Counted from the first letter of the stretch, positions 26,440 through 35,459 are shown. The stretch is DNA of 64,000 bases from Streptomyces sp. HD (GCF_028369295.1 NZ_JAQMYP010000001.1:248001-312000); one strand, 5' to 3'. Numbers and translations are program-made. Notes: generated by a model from the letters alone, not told the origin.

Positions 26440-27578
26440 GAGGGACTCACTTCCGAGGTCGAGCCGGACAGAGCGGCCGTGTACAGATCCATCAGCTGCC
26501 GGGCGGTGCCCTGGATGTCGTAGCGGTGCACGGCGTCCGGCACGGTCCGCTCGCCCGGGCCCGCCGCCCGCAGCCTCAGCAGTTCCCGCGCGTAAGCCCC
26601 CGCGCCGCCGGTGACGCGCCGGGCCCCGGGTGCCGCGTCCGGCGGCAAGTTCTCGACGGCCGGGCAGCTCGCGTACAGCACGGGCAGCCCGGCCGCCAGC
26701 GCCTCCACCACGGCAAGGCCGAAGGACTCCTCCGGCGACGGCGAGGCGAGCACGTCCATCGCGGATAGCAGGGAGACCAGGTCGGGCGCCTCGTCGCGGG
26801 AGTCGGGCAGATACGGACGCTCGCCCGTCAGCACCACCCGGCCCGCGACCCCCAGATCCCGGGCGGTGCGCCGCAGCGCCTCCTCCTCGGGCCCGCCACC
26901 GACCAGCAACAGCCGTACGCCGAGCGGCAGCAGGGCCAGCGCCCGCAACAGCACGTCGAAGCGCTTGCCCGGGGTGAGGCGCCCGACCCCGCCGACGACG
27001 AACGCGTCCTCGGGCAGCCCGTGGAACGCGCGGGCCTGTTTGCGGCGCGCCTCGTCGTAGTGGAAGCGGGCCGCGTCGATGCCGTTCGGGATGACCCGGA
27101 TGCGCTGGCCGGGCACACCCCAGTGCCGCAGCCGTTCGGCCACCGTCGGCGAGACGGCCACCGTGGCACGGCCGAGGCGCTCGCCGGCCAGGTACAGGGC
27201 ACGGACACCGGCGCTCTGCGGCCGGCCCTCAAGGTGGGTGGCGCCGATCGAGTGCTCGGTGGCCACGACGGTCTCGACCCCCGCGAGGCGCGCCGCGATC
27301 CGGCCGTAGAGACAGGCCCGGTACAGATGGGTGTGCACCAGGTCGTAGCCGCCGGAGCGGATCAGCCGGGTGAGCCGGGGCAGCGCGCCGATGTCGCGGT
27401 TGCCGGTCATCCCGAGGTGCGTGACCTGGACACCGTCGGCGGTCAGGCCCTCGGCGACCGGGCCGGGATTGGTCAGGGTCACCACGTCGCACTGGGCGGG
27501 CAGATGACGCAGCAACAGGCGCAGCTGCTGTTCCGCACCGCCCACGCCGAGGCCGGTGATGACATGCAGGGCTTTCAC
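26436..27578 (-). CDS. GT4-family glycosyltransferase
   Basis: 380 residues with the GT-B fold. The N-terminal HVITGLGVGGAEQQLRLLL is the acceptor-domain signature, followed by VHTHLYRACLYGRIAARLAG. The C-terminal donor domain has VGRLTPGKRFDVLLRAL and SPEESFGLAVVEALAAGLPV (the E-x7-E motif of retaining GT4 enzymes). It adds a sugar to the lipid-linked repeat unit at the cytoplasmic face. Donor sugar not predictable. It overlaps the neighbouring genes by 4 bp. Confidence 0.9.
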   Translation of the reverse strand: MKALHVITGLGVGGAEQQLRLLLRHLPAQCDVVTLTNPGPVAEGLTADGVQVTHLGMTGNRDIGALPRLTRLIRSGGYDLVHTHLYRACLYGRIAARLAGVETVVATEHSIGATHLEGRPQSAGVRALYLAGERLGRATVAVSPTVAERLRHWGVPGQRIRVIPNGIDAARFHYDEARRKQARAFHGLPEDAFVVGGVGRLTPGKRFDVLLRALALLPLGVRLLLVGGGPEEEALRRTARDLGVAGRVVLTGERPYLPDSRDEAPDLVSLLSAMDVLASPSPEESFGLAVVEALAAGLPVLYASCPAVENLPPDAAPGARRVTGGAGAYARELLRLRAAGPGERTVPDAVHRYDIQGTARQLMDLYTAALSGSTSEVSPS

Positions 27579-28381
27579 ACGACCTCCAGGGCATGGGCGT
27601 CCAGGGTGCGGCGGCGGACCCGGGCCAGCCGGCGCTTCAGCTCCAGCCGGGCCGGGGTGTCGGACTGCCCGACGTGGATCCGGGGCAGCGCGAGATCGCC
27701 GGAGCCGGCCGGGCCGGGGGCGATCGCGCAGGCGTAGCGGTAACCGGCGTGGCGTACGGCGTCGGTGGCGCGCTCGTCGAGATGGCCGTACGGGTAGCAG
27801 AAGCCGTCGACGTCGTCGCCGGTGAGGGCGGTGAGCAGGTGCCGGCTCTCGCCGACCTCGGAGCGCACGACCTGGTCGTCGGCCACGGTCAGGTCGGTGT
27901 GGGTCAGCCCGTGGGAGGCGATCTCCATGCCGGCGGCCCGGGCGAGGCGGATGCCGTCCGCGTCGAGCAGCGGCTTGCGCGGGCCGCTCGCGTCCCAGGC
28001 GTTCTCGCCGCCGAGCATCCCGGCCAGCACGAACACCGTGGCCGTGAAACCCCGGCGGCGCAGCACCGGCAGGGCGGCGGTCACGAAGTCGGCGTACCCG
28101 TCGTCGAAGGTGAGCCCCACCAGGCCGCGCTCCGCGCCACGGGCGCGCGCCGCGAGCAGCTCCCGCATGCTCACCCCGCGCAGACCGCGACCGGCCAGCC
28201 AGGCGAGCTGCCGCTCCAGACGGGCGGGGGTGACGGTGATGTTGTACGGGTCGTCCGGGCAGTCCGAGACCGAGTGGTACATGGCCACCCAGGCGGCGGG
28301 ACGCCGCTTCGGTCGTGTTTCCGCGGCCGGTTCGGGGTCGGGTTCGGCCGCGCGGGGCGCGGCGGAGATGTCAGCCACCAT
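27575..28381 (-). CDS. Polysaccharide deacetylase (CE4/NodB)
   Basis: 268 residues. The NodB core is clear: MYHSVSD, LTFDDGYADF (catalytic Asp and metal Asp), ASHGLTHTDL (metal His pair), FCYPYG and the late RIHVGQSD. The enzyme removes acetyl groups from amino sugars of the polymer. No signal peptide is visible, so it may act on cytoplasmic or membrane-bound intermediates, or be exported by other means. ATG 28381 overlaps the end of the flippase gene by 11 bp. Confidence 0.88.
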   Translation of the reverse strand: MVADISAAPRAAEPDPEPAAETRPKRRPAAWVAMYHSVSDCPDDPYNITVTPARLERQLAWLAGRGLRGVSMRELLAARARGAERGLVGLTFDDGYADFVTAALPVLRRRGFTATVFVLAGMLGGENAWDASGPRKPLLDADGIRLARAAGMEIASHGLTHTDLTVADDQVVRSEVGESRHLLTALTGDDVDGFCYPYGHLDERATDAVRHAGYRYACAIAPGPAGSGDLALPRIHVGQSDTPARLELKRRLARVRRRTLDAHALEVV

Positions 28382-30155
28382 GGCGAAGCTTTCGTGTGAG
28401 CGTGCTGGGGAAGGAATGCGTGACGGAAAGCAGAAGGGACCTGGTGCCGGCCGCGTCGAGGAACCAGGCCAGCAGCAGGAACACAGCGGTCGCACCGGAG
28501 CAGCAGGCGGCGACCGACGCCGCGGGCGAGTCGAACAGCCCCGCACAGACCAGCCCGGCCCCGGTGGCGCCGAGGGCCGCGCACACCGGCCGGGCCAGCT
28601 CGACGACGACCCGGCGGACCCGCACCGGCACACTGCGCGGACCCAGGCCGTGCAGCAGGAGCAGCGCCGTCAGGGTGATACCGGCCGCGTTGGCTGCCGC
28701 GATACCGCGCGCACCCCAGGTGCCCACGGCCCAGGCGCTGATCACGACGGTGGCGAAGGCGCCCACGCCCATCGCGCCCAGCGGGTACCAGGTGGTCCGC
28801 CCGGCCGAGAAGTACGACCGCACCAGCGCGCCCACCAGCGTGTGTCCGAGCAGCCCGAGCGCGTACACCCGCATGACGGCGGCCGTGGCCGCGGTGTCCT
28901 GTGCGGTGAACGCGCCCCGCTGGAACAGCAGTTGGATGATCTGCGGGGCGCACGCCACGACCACGGCGGCGCCGAGCAGGACCAGACCGGCCATCAGCAC
29001 CAGATCCCGCTCGACCCGTTCCCTGGCCCGCAGTGTGTCGCCCTCGGCGATGGCCTGCGCCACCACCGGGAAGGTCACCACGCACACCATCAGCGACAGC
29101 GACATCGGCAGCTGGGCGACCTTCTGCGCGTAGTTGAGATGCGAGATGGCCCCGGCGGGCAGCCCGGAGGCGAAGAAGCGCTCGATGAGGACCTGCGACT
29201 GCCGGCACAGGGTGAACAGCAGCACCGCGCAGACGAGACCGAGCGCGAGCGACCGGCCACCGGGCCCCTCGTACAGGGACGCGGACGTGGGCGGGCACGG
29301 GGATGCAGGTGGGCACGGGGATGCGGGCGGGCACGGGGATGCCGGCGCGGGCCGGGGCGACCGCCCGGCGATCCGCCGCCACAGGGACGGCGCCTGTACG
29401 ACGGCCATCAGGCACCCGCCGAGCGCGACCCCGAGCGCGGCGGACCGTACGCCCCAGCGCTCGCCGACGACGAACATCGTGGCGATGATCGCGATGTTGT
29501 AGCCGATGTAGATCGCGGCCGGGGCGAGATAGCTGCGGTGGGCCCGCAGCGCCGCGCTGCAGTACCCGGCCAGCCCGAAACTCAGCACGCACGTCGCCGT
29601 CAGCCGCGTGCAGGACACGGCGAGGGACGGGTCGGTCAGACCGGGCGCGAGGAGAGAGACCACCAGCGGCGCCCCGGCCGCGAGCAGGGCGGCGGTGCCG
29701 GCCAGCGCGAGGCACAGCCGGGGCAGCGAGGCGGCGACCAGGGCTCGTACGGGGTCGGGGGAGCCGAGCGCGAGTGCCCGTCGCGCCAACGCCACGCTGA
29801 ACGCCGGCACCAGCACGAACGCCATGCCGTCCTCGATCAGCAGCGTCGCCGCCATCTCCGGCACGGTCCAGGCCACCAGGAACGCGTCGGTGCCCGCCCC
29901 GGCACCGAAGAGGTGCGCGAGCGCCTGGTCCCGGCCGAGGCCCAGGAGCGCGCCGGCCATGGAGAGGGTGGCGGAGAGGAGGGTCGCCTTGGCGAGGAAG
30001 CGGGCCGAGGGGGTGGGGGCCGGTGTGGGGCGGAGGCCGGGGGTGGTCAGGGTTTTGACGCCGGTGCCTTCGGGGGTGGCCGGTGCGGGGTGGTCGCCCG
30101 GCATCCCGGTGGCCGGGTCGGGCGTGCCCCCGGTCGTCGCCGGCCCGGGCCTCAC
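28371..30155 (-). CDS. MurJ/MviN-like lipid-linked oligosaccharide flippase
   Basis: About 594 residues if GTG 30155 (overlapping the upstream stop) is used, or 577 from ATG 30104; neither has a clear ribosome site, so the start is unsure. The MOP-superfamily fold is evident: ATLLSATLSMAGALLGLGRDQ at the start, DAFLVAWTVPEMAATLL, LRAHRSYLAPAAIYIGYN and QLLFQRGAFTAQDT, with about 14 hydrophobic segments. It should flip the polyprenyl-linked repeat unit outward. A Pro/Ser/Cys repeat (PASPCP units) sits in the cytoplasmic loop between helices in the middle. It belongs to the exopolysaccharide operon, so it is a dedicated flippase rather than the lipid II enzyme (inference). Confidence 0.85.
   Translation of the reverse strand: MRPGPATTGGTPDPATGMPGDHPAPATPEGTGVKTLTTPGLRPTPAPTPSARFLAKATLLSATLSMAGALLGLGRDQALAHLFGAGAGTDAFLVAWTVPEMAATLLIEDGMAFVLVPAFSVALARRALALGSPDPVRALVAASLPRLCLALAGTAALLAAGAPLVVSLLAPGLTDPSLAVSCTRLTATCVLSFGLAGYCSAALRAHRSYLAPAAIYIGYNIAIIATMFVVGERWGVRSAALGVALGGCLMAVVQAPSLWRRIAGRSPRPAPASPCPPASPCPPASPCPPTSASLYEGPGGRSLALGLVCAVLLFTLCRQSQVLIERFFASGLPAGAISHLNYAQKVAQLPMSLSLMVCVVTFPVVAQAIAEGDTLRARERVERDLVLMAGLVLLGAAVVVACAPQIIQLLFQRGAFTAQDTAATAAVMRVYALGLLGHTLVGALVRSYFSAGRTTWYPLGAMGVGAFATVVISAWAVGTWGARGIAAANAAGITLTALLLLHGLGPRSVPVRVRRVVVELARPVCAALGATGAGLVCAGLFDSPAASVAACCSGATAVFLLLAWFLDAAGTRSLLLSVTHSFPSTLTRKLRHGG
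29285..29345 (-). repeat. 18-bp coding tandem repeat in the flippase gene
   Basis: Three near-identical units containing GGGCACGGGGATGC encode PASPCP-type repeats in a loop of the flippase. The unit length is a multiple of three, so copy number can vary without breaking the frame. Confidence 0.8.
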
Positions 30156-31540
30156 CGCGGGCCCGATTCGGCGGCCCCGGTCGGCGTGCGCTCGGTCGAG
30201 GGGCGTCCGGTCGGCGTGCCTTCGGCGGACAGCGCCCACCAGGCGGCGAGGCCGAAACAGACGGCCGTCAGGGCCGTGGAGGGCCCGCCGATGTCGGCGT
30301 ACAGGAAGTTGACGAGCTGCCACACGAGCAGCCCGCACACCGGGAGCGCGCAGTCGTGGACGCGTCCGCTCCCGCCCAGTCGGCGCAGTGCGCACACCAG
30401 CAGGGCCAGCCAGCTGCCCACCACCGTGACCAGGCCCAGCAGACCCTGCTCGCTGAGGACCAGCAGGTACATGTTGTGCGGGGACAGCAGCGGCACCCGC
30501 CGGTAGGCCTGGCCCGCGCCCGAGGTGTCGCTGCCCGAGGACAGCGCGAGCGAGGCATGTCCGTCCCGGTGCGCGGGAAAGGCCTTCAACCCCACGCCCG
30601 TCACCGGGTGTCGGTGCCACATGTCGGCCGCCGCCGCCCACATCGTGTACCGGTCGACGACCGACTGGTCCGGCGCGTCCGCGACCCGGGTGATGCTGGT
30701 CAGCCGGTCCTGCAGCGCGGTCGCGCCCACGCCGAGCCCGCCCACCAGCACCACCGAGGCCGCGACCGCCGCCGCGAATACCGCGACCGCCCGCCGCACC
30801 CCGGCCATCAGCAGCTGTGCCCCGCAGGCGATCGCCGTGGCGATCCAGGCACCCCGGCTGAAGGACAGCGCGAGCGGCACGAGCAGCACCAGAGCCGCCA
30901 AGGCCGCCACGACCCGCGCCCGCCGCACCCCCGAGCCGAGGGCGAGCCCGGTCGCGGCCACCACTGCGAGGGCGACGACGGTGGCCATCCCCATCACGTC
31001 GGCCGGCCCGAACGTCCCCACCGCCCGGATGTAGGCGCCTTGATACGACGCCCCGGTCCCGGTGAGGTACTGGTGCACCCCGACGGCCCCCTGCCACAGC
31101 GCGAGCCCGACCAGGGACCACAGCACCAGCCGGGCGCCCCTCCGGTCGCGCACCAGCAGCAGCACCGCCACCGGCACGAGCACGAACACCTGCAGGTGGC
31201 GGGCGAGTCCGACGATGGCATCAGTGCTGGTCACGGCCCCCGTCGCGGCGACCGCGACACCCACCACGGGCAGTCCGAGCACGACCGCCGCCGTCCGCGA
31301 CAACGGCCGCCGGGCCCGCCGCGCGGCCCGGAGCACCGCACACAGCACGGCCAGCCCCGAGGTCAGGTCGGCGGCCGTGACATGGCTGTCCGGTGCGACC
31401 GGCAGCCCCAGCAGGACGACCACTGCCACGACCGGCAGCGTGGACAGCACGGGGCCGGCCCGGCGCAGCAGCGGCGCGGGCAGCGACGGCACCAGCGGGG
31501 GAACGGTCACCGGGGGAGTGGTCGCCGAGGGAGTGCTCAC
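30152..31540 (-). CDS. O-antigen ligase/polymerase (WaaL/Wzy-like) membrane protein
   Basis: 462 residues with about 12 membrane helices. The large external loop carries the family marks: LALSFSRGAWIATAI, then DRYTMWAAAADMWHRHPVTGVGLKAFP split around the conserved GVGLxxF, and LSPHNMYLLVLSEQGLLG, whose His is typical of the Wzy_C/O-antigen ligase domain. It likely polymerises or transfers the exopolysaccharide repeat units on the outer face of the membrane. The Thr/Pro-rich tail is poorly conserved. The gene starts 6 bp downstream of the phosphoglycosyltransferase gene. Confidence 0.88.
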   Translation of the reverse strand: MSTPSATTPPVTVPPLVPSLPAPLLRRAGPVLSTLPVVAVVVLLGLPVAPDSHVTAADLTSGLAVLCAVLRAARRARRPLSRTAAVVLGLPVVGVAVAATGAVTSTDAIVGLARHLQVFVLVPVAVLLLVRDRRGARLVLWSLVGLALWQGAVGVHQYLTGTGASYQGAYIRAVGTFGPADVMGMATVVALAVVAATGLALGSGVRRARVVAALAALVLLVPLALSFSRGAWIATAIACGAQLLMAGVRRAVAVFAAAVAASVVLVGGLGVGATALQDRLTSITRVADAPDQSVVDRYTMWAAAADMWHRHPVTGVGLKAFPAHRDGHASLALSSGSDTSGAGQAYRRVPLLSPHNMYLLVLSEQGLLGLVTVVGSWLALLVCALRRLGGSGRVHDCALPVCGLLVWQLVNFLYADIGGPSTALTAVCFGLAAWWALSAEGTPTGRPSTERTPTGAAESGPR

Positions 31541-31546
31541 CGGCGC

Positions 31547-33007
31547 TCAGCTCCCCGACGGCCGTACGAACTGTGCCGCCGTGCGCGCCAGGATGCAGAT
31601 GTCCTGCCACAGCGACCAGTTGTCGATGTAGGCGTTGTCGTAGCGGCACCGGTCCTCGATCGAGGTGTCGCCGCGCAGCCCGTGGATCTGGGCGAGCCCG
31701 GTGATCCCGGTCCGCATCCGGTGCCGCGCCGGATAGCCCGGGTAGGCGCGGCTGAACTTGGCGACGAAATAAGGCCGTTCGGGCCGGGGACCGACCAGGC
31801 TCATGTCGCCGCGGAAGACGTTCCACAGCTGCAGCAGCTCGTCCAGCGAGGTGCGGCGCATGAAGTGGCAGAACCGGCTCATGTCCTGGTCGTCGGCCAC
31901 ACTCCAGCGGGTCGCCGCCTCTTGCGCGCTGGCGGGCCGGTGGGTGCGGAACTTCAGCATGGTGAACGGCCGCCCGTCCTTGCCGATCCGCTCCTGCCGG
32001 AACACCACGCCGGGCCCGTCCATGGCCCACAGCACGAGCGCGCACACCAGCAGCACCGGGGCCGCCAGCACCAGCATCGAGCCCGACAGCACCAGATCGA
32101 GCACCCGCTTGCCCGCACTGCCGTGCCGCCGCCCGCCGCCCGCACCCAGCGACCTGCGCGAGAACCCGGCCAGCTGCCCGGCCCGGTCACGGCGCCCGTC
32201 GAAGCCGTACGACGGATCCGCGTCCAGCTCCCACACCACGCACCCGTACGCGGCCAGCCCGCGCAGCAGCACGGCCTTCTCCACCCGGGTGGCGGCCCCC
32301 ACCACCAGCAGCGTCTCCACCCCGTTCTGGATCTGCGCCCGGCGCGCCTCCAGCACCGTGGTGAGCACCGGCAGTCCGAGCTCGTGGCCGGGATCGCCGA
32401 GGATCTCCAGGTCGTCGGCGACCAGACCCACCGGACGGACGCCGCAGCCCGGGGTGCGCAGCAGCGTGGCCGCGACGCGCCGGGCCGTGGCGAGCGGACC
32501 GACCACCAGGGCGGGACAGGGCCGGTGCCGCAGCGCCCGGCGCCGCAGCATGTGCACGGCGGCACGGCCCGCGCAGGCGGCCCCGCAGTGCGCGGCCAGC
32601 GCCGCGACCAGCACGGTCACCGGGAGCGACCGCAGCGGGGAGAGCGCCAGGACCGCCGCCCAGCCGACGGCGATCCGGCCGCAGACGACCGGGATCTCGT
32701 CGAGGGCGCCGGGGACGATCGAGGTGTCGTACAGCGAGGCCCGCCGGTTCAGACCGAGCACACCGAGCGCCAGCAGGGCGAGGACCAGCGGATGTCTGTG
32801 CGGCGCGGGCACGACCAGGGCGGCCGGCAGGACGGCGGCGCCGTCGGCGAGCCACAGCAACACCGGGGTCCGCCGCGGGCGACGGACCGTCCGCCCGGCG
32901 AACGGCCGACGCCCGACGGCCAGGCCACCCGGGGCGGGAACGGAGAGGGCGCCCTCGGGCGCCCGCTGCTGCCCCGCGGGCGAGGCAACGGAACTTTCCG
33001 CGGTCAT
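31547..33007 (-). CDS. Polyprenyl-phosphate glycosylphosphotransferase (WbaP/CpsE-type)
   Basis: 486 residues. Several N-terminal helices and a CoA-binding-like region (PALVVGPLATARRVA) precede the catalytic part: KRVLDLVLSGSMLVLAAP, VVFRQERIGKDGRPF, MLKFRTH, SLDELLQLWNVFRGDMSLVG and GITGLAQIHG, the full bacterial sugar transferase signature. It moves a sugar-1-phosphate from UDP-sugar to undecaprenyl phosphate and so starts the exopolysaccharide unit. ATG 33007 overlaps the GT stop (ATGA). Confidence 0.93.
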   Translation of the reverse strand: MTAESSVASPAGQQRAPEGALSVPAPGGLAVGRRPFAGRTVRRPRRTPVLLWLADGAAVLPAALVVPAPHRHPLVLALLALGVLGLNRRASLYDTSIVPGALDEIPVVCGRIAVGWAAVLALSPLRSLPVTVLVAALAAHCGAACAGRAAVHMLRRRALRHRPCPALVVGPLATARRVAATLLRTPGCGVRPVGLVADDLEILGDPGHELGLPVLTTVLEARRAQIQNGVETLLVVGAATRVEKAVLLRGLAAYGCVVWELDADPSYGFDGRRDRAGQLAGFSRRSLGAGGGRRHGSAGKRVLDLVLSGSMLVLAAPVLLVCALVLWAMDGPGVVFRQERIGKDGRPFTMLKFRTHRPASAQEAATRWSVADDQDMSRFCHFMRRTSLDELLQLWNVFRGDMSLVGPRPERPYFVAKFSRAYPGYPARHRMRTGITGLAQIHGLRGDTSIEDRCRYDNAYIDNWSLWQDICILARTAAQFVRPSGS

Positions 33008-34143
33008 GTGGCGATGCACTTCCTGCCCTCGTTGGGTACGACCGGCGTGGGGACGACGCCGAGCAACTCGCGATACACGTCGGTTACCGCCTCCGTGGCC
33101 CGCCGCAGGTCATGGGCGGCAAGCACATGGGCACGGCCCTGGGCGCCCAGTTCCGCGCGCAGCGGCTCGTCCCGCAGCAGCGTGGTGAGCGCCCGGGCCA
33201 GCGCGCCGGCATCCTCCGGCGGCACCAGGCAGGACGGCGGGTGGGAGGGCGGCAGGCTCTCGCGCGCCCCGTCCACGTCCGTCACGACGACCGGCCGGGC
33301 GCACGCCATGGCCTCCAGCGGCGCCAGCGCCATGCCCTCCCAGCGGGACGGCAGGACCACGATGTCGGCGGCCCGGTACCAGGGGGCGGCGTCGGCGGCG
33401 GCCCCGGCGAACTCCACCGACGCGGGCGCCCCCGAGCGCAGTCGCTCCGCGTCCGGCCCGTCGCCGACCAGCATCAGCCGCGCGCCGGGCACTCGCCGCA
33501 CCACCTCGGGCCAGGCTGCCAGCAGCACGTCCTGCCCCTTCTGCCGGCACAGCCGGCCCACGCACACCACGAGCGGCCCCGCCCCCGACCGCGCCCTGTC
33601 CCCGTCCGGCCGGAACCTGCCGGTGTCGACACCGTTGGGGACCACACGCCACGAGGCGGCGATCCCGCACCCCTCACCGGTACGCCGCTCGGCCTCGCTC
33701 ACACACAGCACCCGCGTCGCCCACCGCGCCCCGAACCGCTCCCAGCCCAGCGCCAGTCGCGCGACGACACCACTCGCGGCCTCGAACGACCAGGCGTGCG
33801 GCTGGAAGACGGTCGGCACCCGGCCGTGCACCGCGAGCCGTGCCGCGAGCCCCGCCTTCGCACTGTGCGCGTGCACCAGATCGGGCCGCACCTCACGCAC
33901 CAGCCGCGCCAACAGCCGTACCTCGCCCGGCAGTCGGGGCCCCGGCACACGGGTCGCCTCCCAGCGCAGCACCGTGCAGCCAGGCACACGCAGGGACTCC
34001 GTCAGCGTGCCGCCCGCCGGACAGGCCACCGTCACCCGCAGCCCCGTGGCGACCTGCGCCGCCACCAGGTCCGTCACGACCCGCGCGACACCGCCCGCCA
34101 CGGGCTGCGCGACATGCAGGATGTGGGGCGCCGAAATACGCAT
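33004..34143 (-). CDS. GT4-family glycosyltransferase, first gene of the exopolysaccharide operon
   Basis: 379 residues from ATG 34143 (an AAGGG lies upstream; an in-frame ATG 54 bp earlier is less likely). GT-B fold: HILHVAQPVAGGVARVVTDL, VHAHSAKAGLAARLA, VGRLCRQKGQDVLLAAWPE, SRWEGMALAPLEAMACARPVV. It is expected to be the first or second transferase after the initiating enzyme. It lies at the promoter end of the operon, with an AT-rich upstream region. Confidence 0.9.
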   Translation of the reverse strand: MRISAPHILHVAQPVAGGVARVVTDLVAAQVATGLRVTVACPAGGTLTESLRVPGCTVLRWEATRVPGPRLPGEVRLLARLVREVRPDLVHAHSAKAGLAARLAVHGRVPTVFQPHAWSFEAASGVVARLALGWERFGARWATRVLCVSEAERRTGEGCGIAASWRVVPNGVDTGRFRPDGDRARSGAGPLVVCVGRLCRQKGQDVLLAAWPEVVRRVPGARLMLVGDGPDAERLRSGAPASVEFAGAAADAAPWYRAADIVVLPSRWEGMALAPLEAMACARPVVVTDVDGARESLPPSHPPSCLVPPEDAGALARALTTLLRDEPLRAELGAQGRAHVLAAHDLRRATEAVTDVYRELLGVVPTPVVPNEGRKCIAT

Positions 34144-34487
34144 GACCGAGGCTGCCCTTCCACAGAAAAGAGTCCGAACCAGCGCGGCACCAGCCACTTA
34201 TCCATATTTATCTGCCAAGCAGCCGATCATGTCGGAACATCGGCGCGTTCCGAGTTGTTTCTCGCGCGATCCCACCCGATTGGAGCCGCCGCACCCGTGA
34301 TGCCCACGGTGTTCGGCACAACGGGTCTTTTCGTATGAGTTCCTGGAAGTTCTCGGCCGCAGAGTTTCCCGAGCGACACCCTCTCGTTAGCCCAGGAGAA
34401 CCGAGACCGAGTCACTCGCGGCGCCTGTGCTGTGAAATCCCTTGCGGCGTACGCGAGTTACGGAAGTCGAGTCACCAGGAAAGGAAC
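34144..34487. promoter_or_regulatory. Divergent promoter region of the exopolysaccharide operon and a small secreted protein
   Basis: 344 bp without a gene. Around 34198-34235 the sequence becomes AT-rich for this genome (ATCCATATTTATCTGCC), the likely promoter area for the minus-strand operon. No clear -35/-10 spacing could be fixed. No dyad stood out. Confidence 0.4.
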
Positions 34488-34796
34488 ATGATGAAGAACC
34501 TGAAGGCTGCCGCGGTCGTCGCCGGCTCCCTCGCCGTTGCCGGTGTCGCCGGTCCCGCCGCCGCGGTGGACGTGCCGGCGCAGGGCCTCGTCGACAACGG
34601 GAAGACGGTCGCCCGCAGCCTCCCCGCCGCCGCCAAGCTGCCGACGGGCTACGTGGGCAACAACGTCAAGAGCACGGCGGACGGTGTGAAGAAGGGCGTC
34701 AAGCGGTCCGGCGTGGTGAAGACCCCTGTGTTCGGCGGCACCCTGCCGAACCCCGTCGACGGTCAGCTGCTCGGTGGACTCCCGATCAACAGGTAG
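34488..34796 (+). CDS. Small secreted protein, unknown function
   Basis: 102 residues from ATG 34488 (or ATG 34491) with a strong AGGAAAGGAAC site. The signal peptide MMKNLKAAAVVAGSLAVAGV runs to GPAAA. The mature part is about 75 residues, basic in the middle (STADGVKKGVKRSG) and ending LLGGLPINR. No cysteine. I recognise no family. It sits beside a set of minus-strand small secreted proteins and is followed by a strong terminator. Confidence 0.75.
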   Translation: MMKNLKAAAVVAGSLAVAGVAGPAAAVDVPAQGLVDNGKTVARSLPAAAKLPTGYVGNNVKSTADGVKKGVKRSGVVKTPVFGGTLPNPVDGQLLGGLPINR

Positions 34797-34851
34797 GCGA
34801 TCAGGCAGGCGACTCGTTCCTCGACTTCGTCGCCCATCGGCTCGTTGTTCC

Positions 34852-34882
34852 GGGCCGGCTCCGCACTGCGCGGAGCCGGCCC
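34852..34882 (+). terminator. Terminator after the small secreted protein gene
   Basis: Perfect 13-bp stem GGGCCGGCTCCGC with a 5-nt loop, followed by TTCGGCGTTTTGG, which supplies T-rich sequence. It lies 56 bp after the stop at 34796. Confidence 0.85.
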
Positions 34883-34904
34883 TTCGGCGTTTTGGGGTTT
34901 TCGC

Positions 34905-35044
34905 TTCATTGGGCCAAATGAATGATGTGGGGTGACCGTGGCCGGGGCAGCGGCGTTAGTCCATTTGAATGGGCGCTTATTCCTCCTTGCCGGCGCTCCC
35001 TCACTGTGGCCCTGGCCGCGCTACGACGCGGCCGGGGCCACAGT
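34905..35044 (+). ncRNA. Candidate small RNA region: two dyads and an orphan terminator-like hairpin
   Basis: TTCATTGGGCCAAATGAA (34905-34922) and CCATTTGAATGG (34961-34972) are near-palindromes unusually rich in A/T. At 35003-35044 an 18-bp stem (ACTGTGGCC...GGCCACAGT) with loop CTACGA is followed by CTTTCC. The genes on both sides already have their own terminators, so this hairpin has no obvious gene to end. A short transcript of about 100 nt is one explanation; an attenuator or a protein-binding region is another. Confidence 0.35.
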
Positions 35045-35084
35045 CTTTCCGGGACTCGAAAAGATGAAGACGGGGCCGCACATA

Positions 35085-35126
35085 GCCGAGGGCGGTCCAC
35101 CGGACATCCGGCGGACCGCCCTCGGC
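35085..35126 (-). terminator. Terminator of the small secreted protein cluster
   Basis: A 14-bp perfect stem (GCCGAGGGCGGTCC and its complement) with an inner CCGG/CCGG extension. It lies 12 bp beyond the stop codon of the last minus-strand secreted protein gene (35139). Confidence 0.8.
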
Positions 35127-35138
35127 GTGAGGCACTGC

Positions 35139-35459
35139 TCAGAACAGCAGGCCGCCGACGTACGGGGCGTTCTGCTGCTGGTTGATCGTGGCCGTGTCGC
35201 AAGCCGCGTAGTGCGAGTTCGGCGCGGCCACGCCGCCGAGGACGGCACCGTTGGACCACGGGGCCAGGCAGCGGGCGTCGAGGAGGGCGCCGTTGACGAC
35301 GGCGATCCCCTGCTGCGGTTCGTTCACGACGACCGGGGCCGACGAGAAGCCGCTACCGCCCTTGACGGTGGTGGTGTCGTTGTCCGCGGCGGCGGTGCCG
35401 CCGGCCGCGAGGACGATACCCGCGGCGATGGCGGAAATGGCCGTAACCTTGTTACGCAT
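35139..35459 (-). CDS. Small secreted two-cysteine protein, paralogue 1
   Basis: 106 residues. Signal peptide MRNKVTAISAIAAGIVLAAG, cut near TAAAD. The mature part of about 80 residues has SAPVVVNEPQQG, RCLAPWSNGAVLGGV, SHYAACDTA and the end YVGGLLF, with exactly two cysteines. The same pattern is present in two neighbouring paralogues. It is not a chaplin or rodlin by motif. The hydrophobic Val/Gly-rich, Gln-rich composition with a single probable disulfide would suit a surface or fibre-forming protein, but this is inference. A GGAAAGG ribosome site is present. Confidence 0.8.
   Translation of the reverse strand: MRNKVTAISAIAAGIVLAAGGTAAADNDTTTVKGGSGFSSAPVVVNEPQQGIAVVNGALLDARCLAPWSNGAVLGGVAAPNSHYAACDTATINQQQNAPYVGGLLF

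Noticed and set aside
30083..34300. Plus-strand open frame of 1405 codons across the exopolysaccharide operon
   Set aside because: Low-complexity His/Arg/Gln/Pro translation opposite four recognisable genes.
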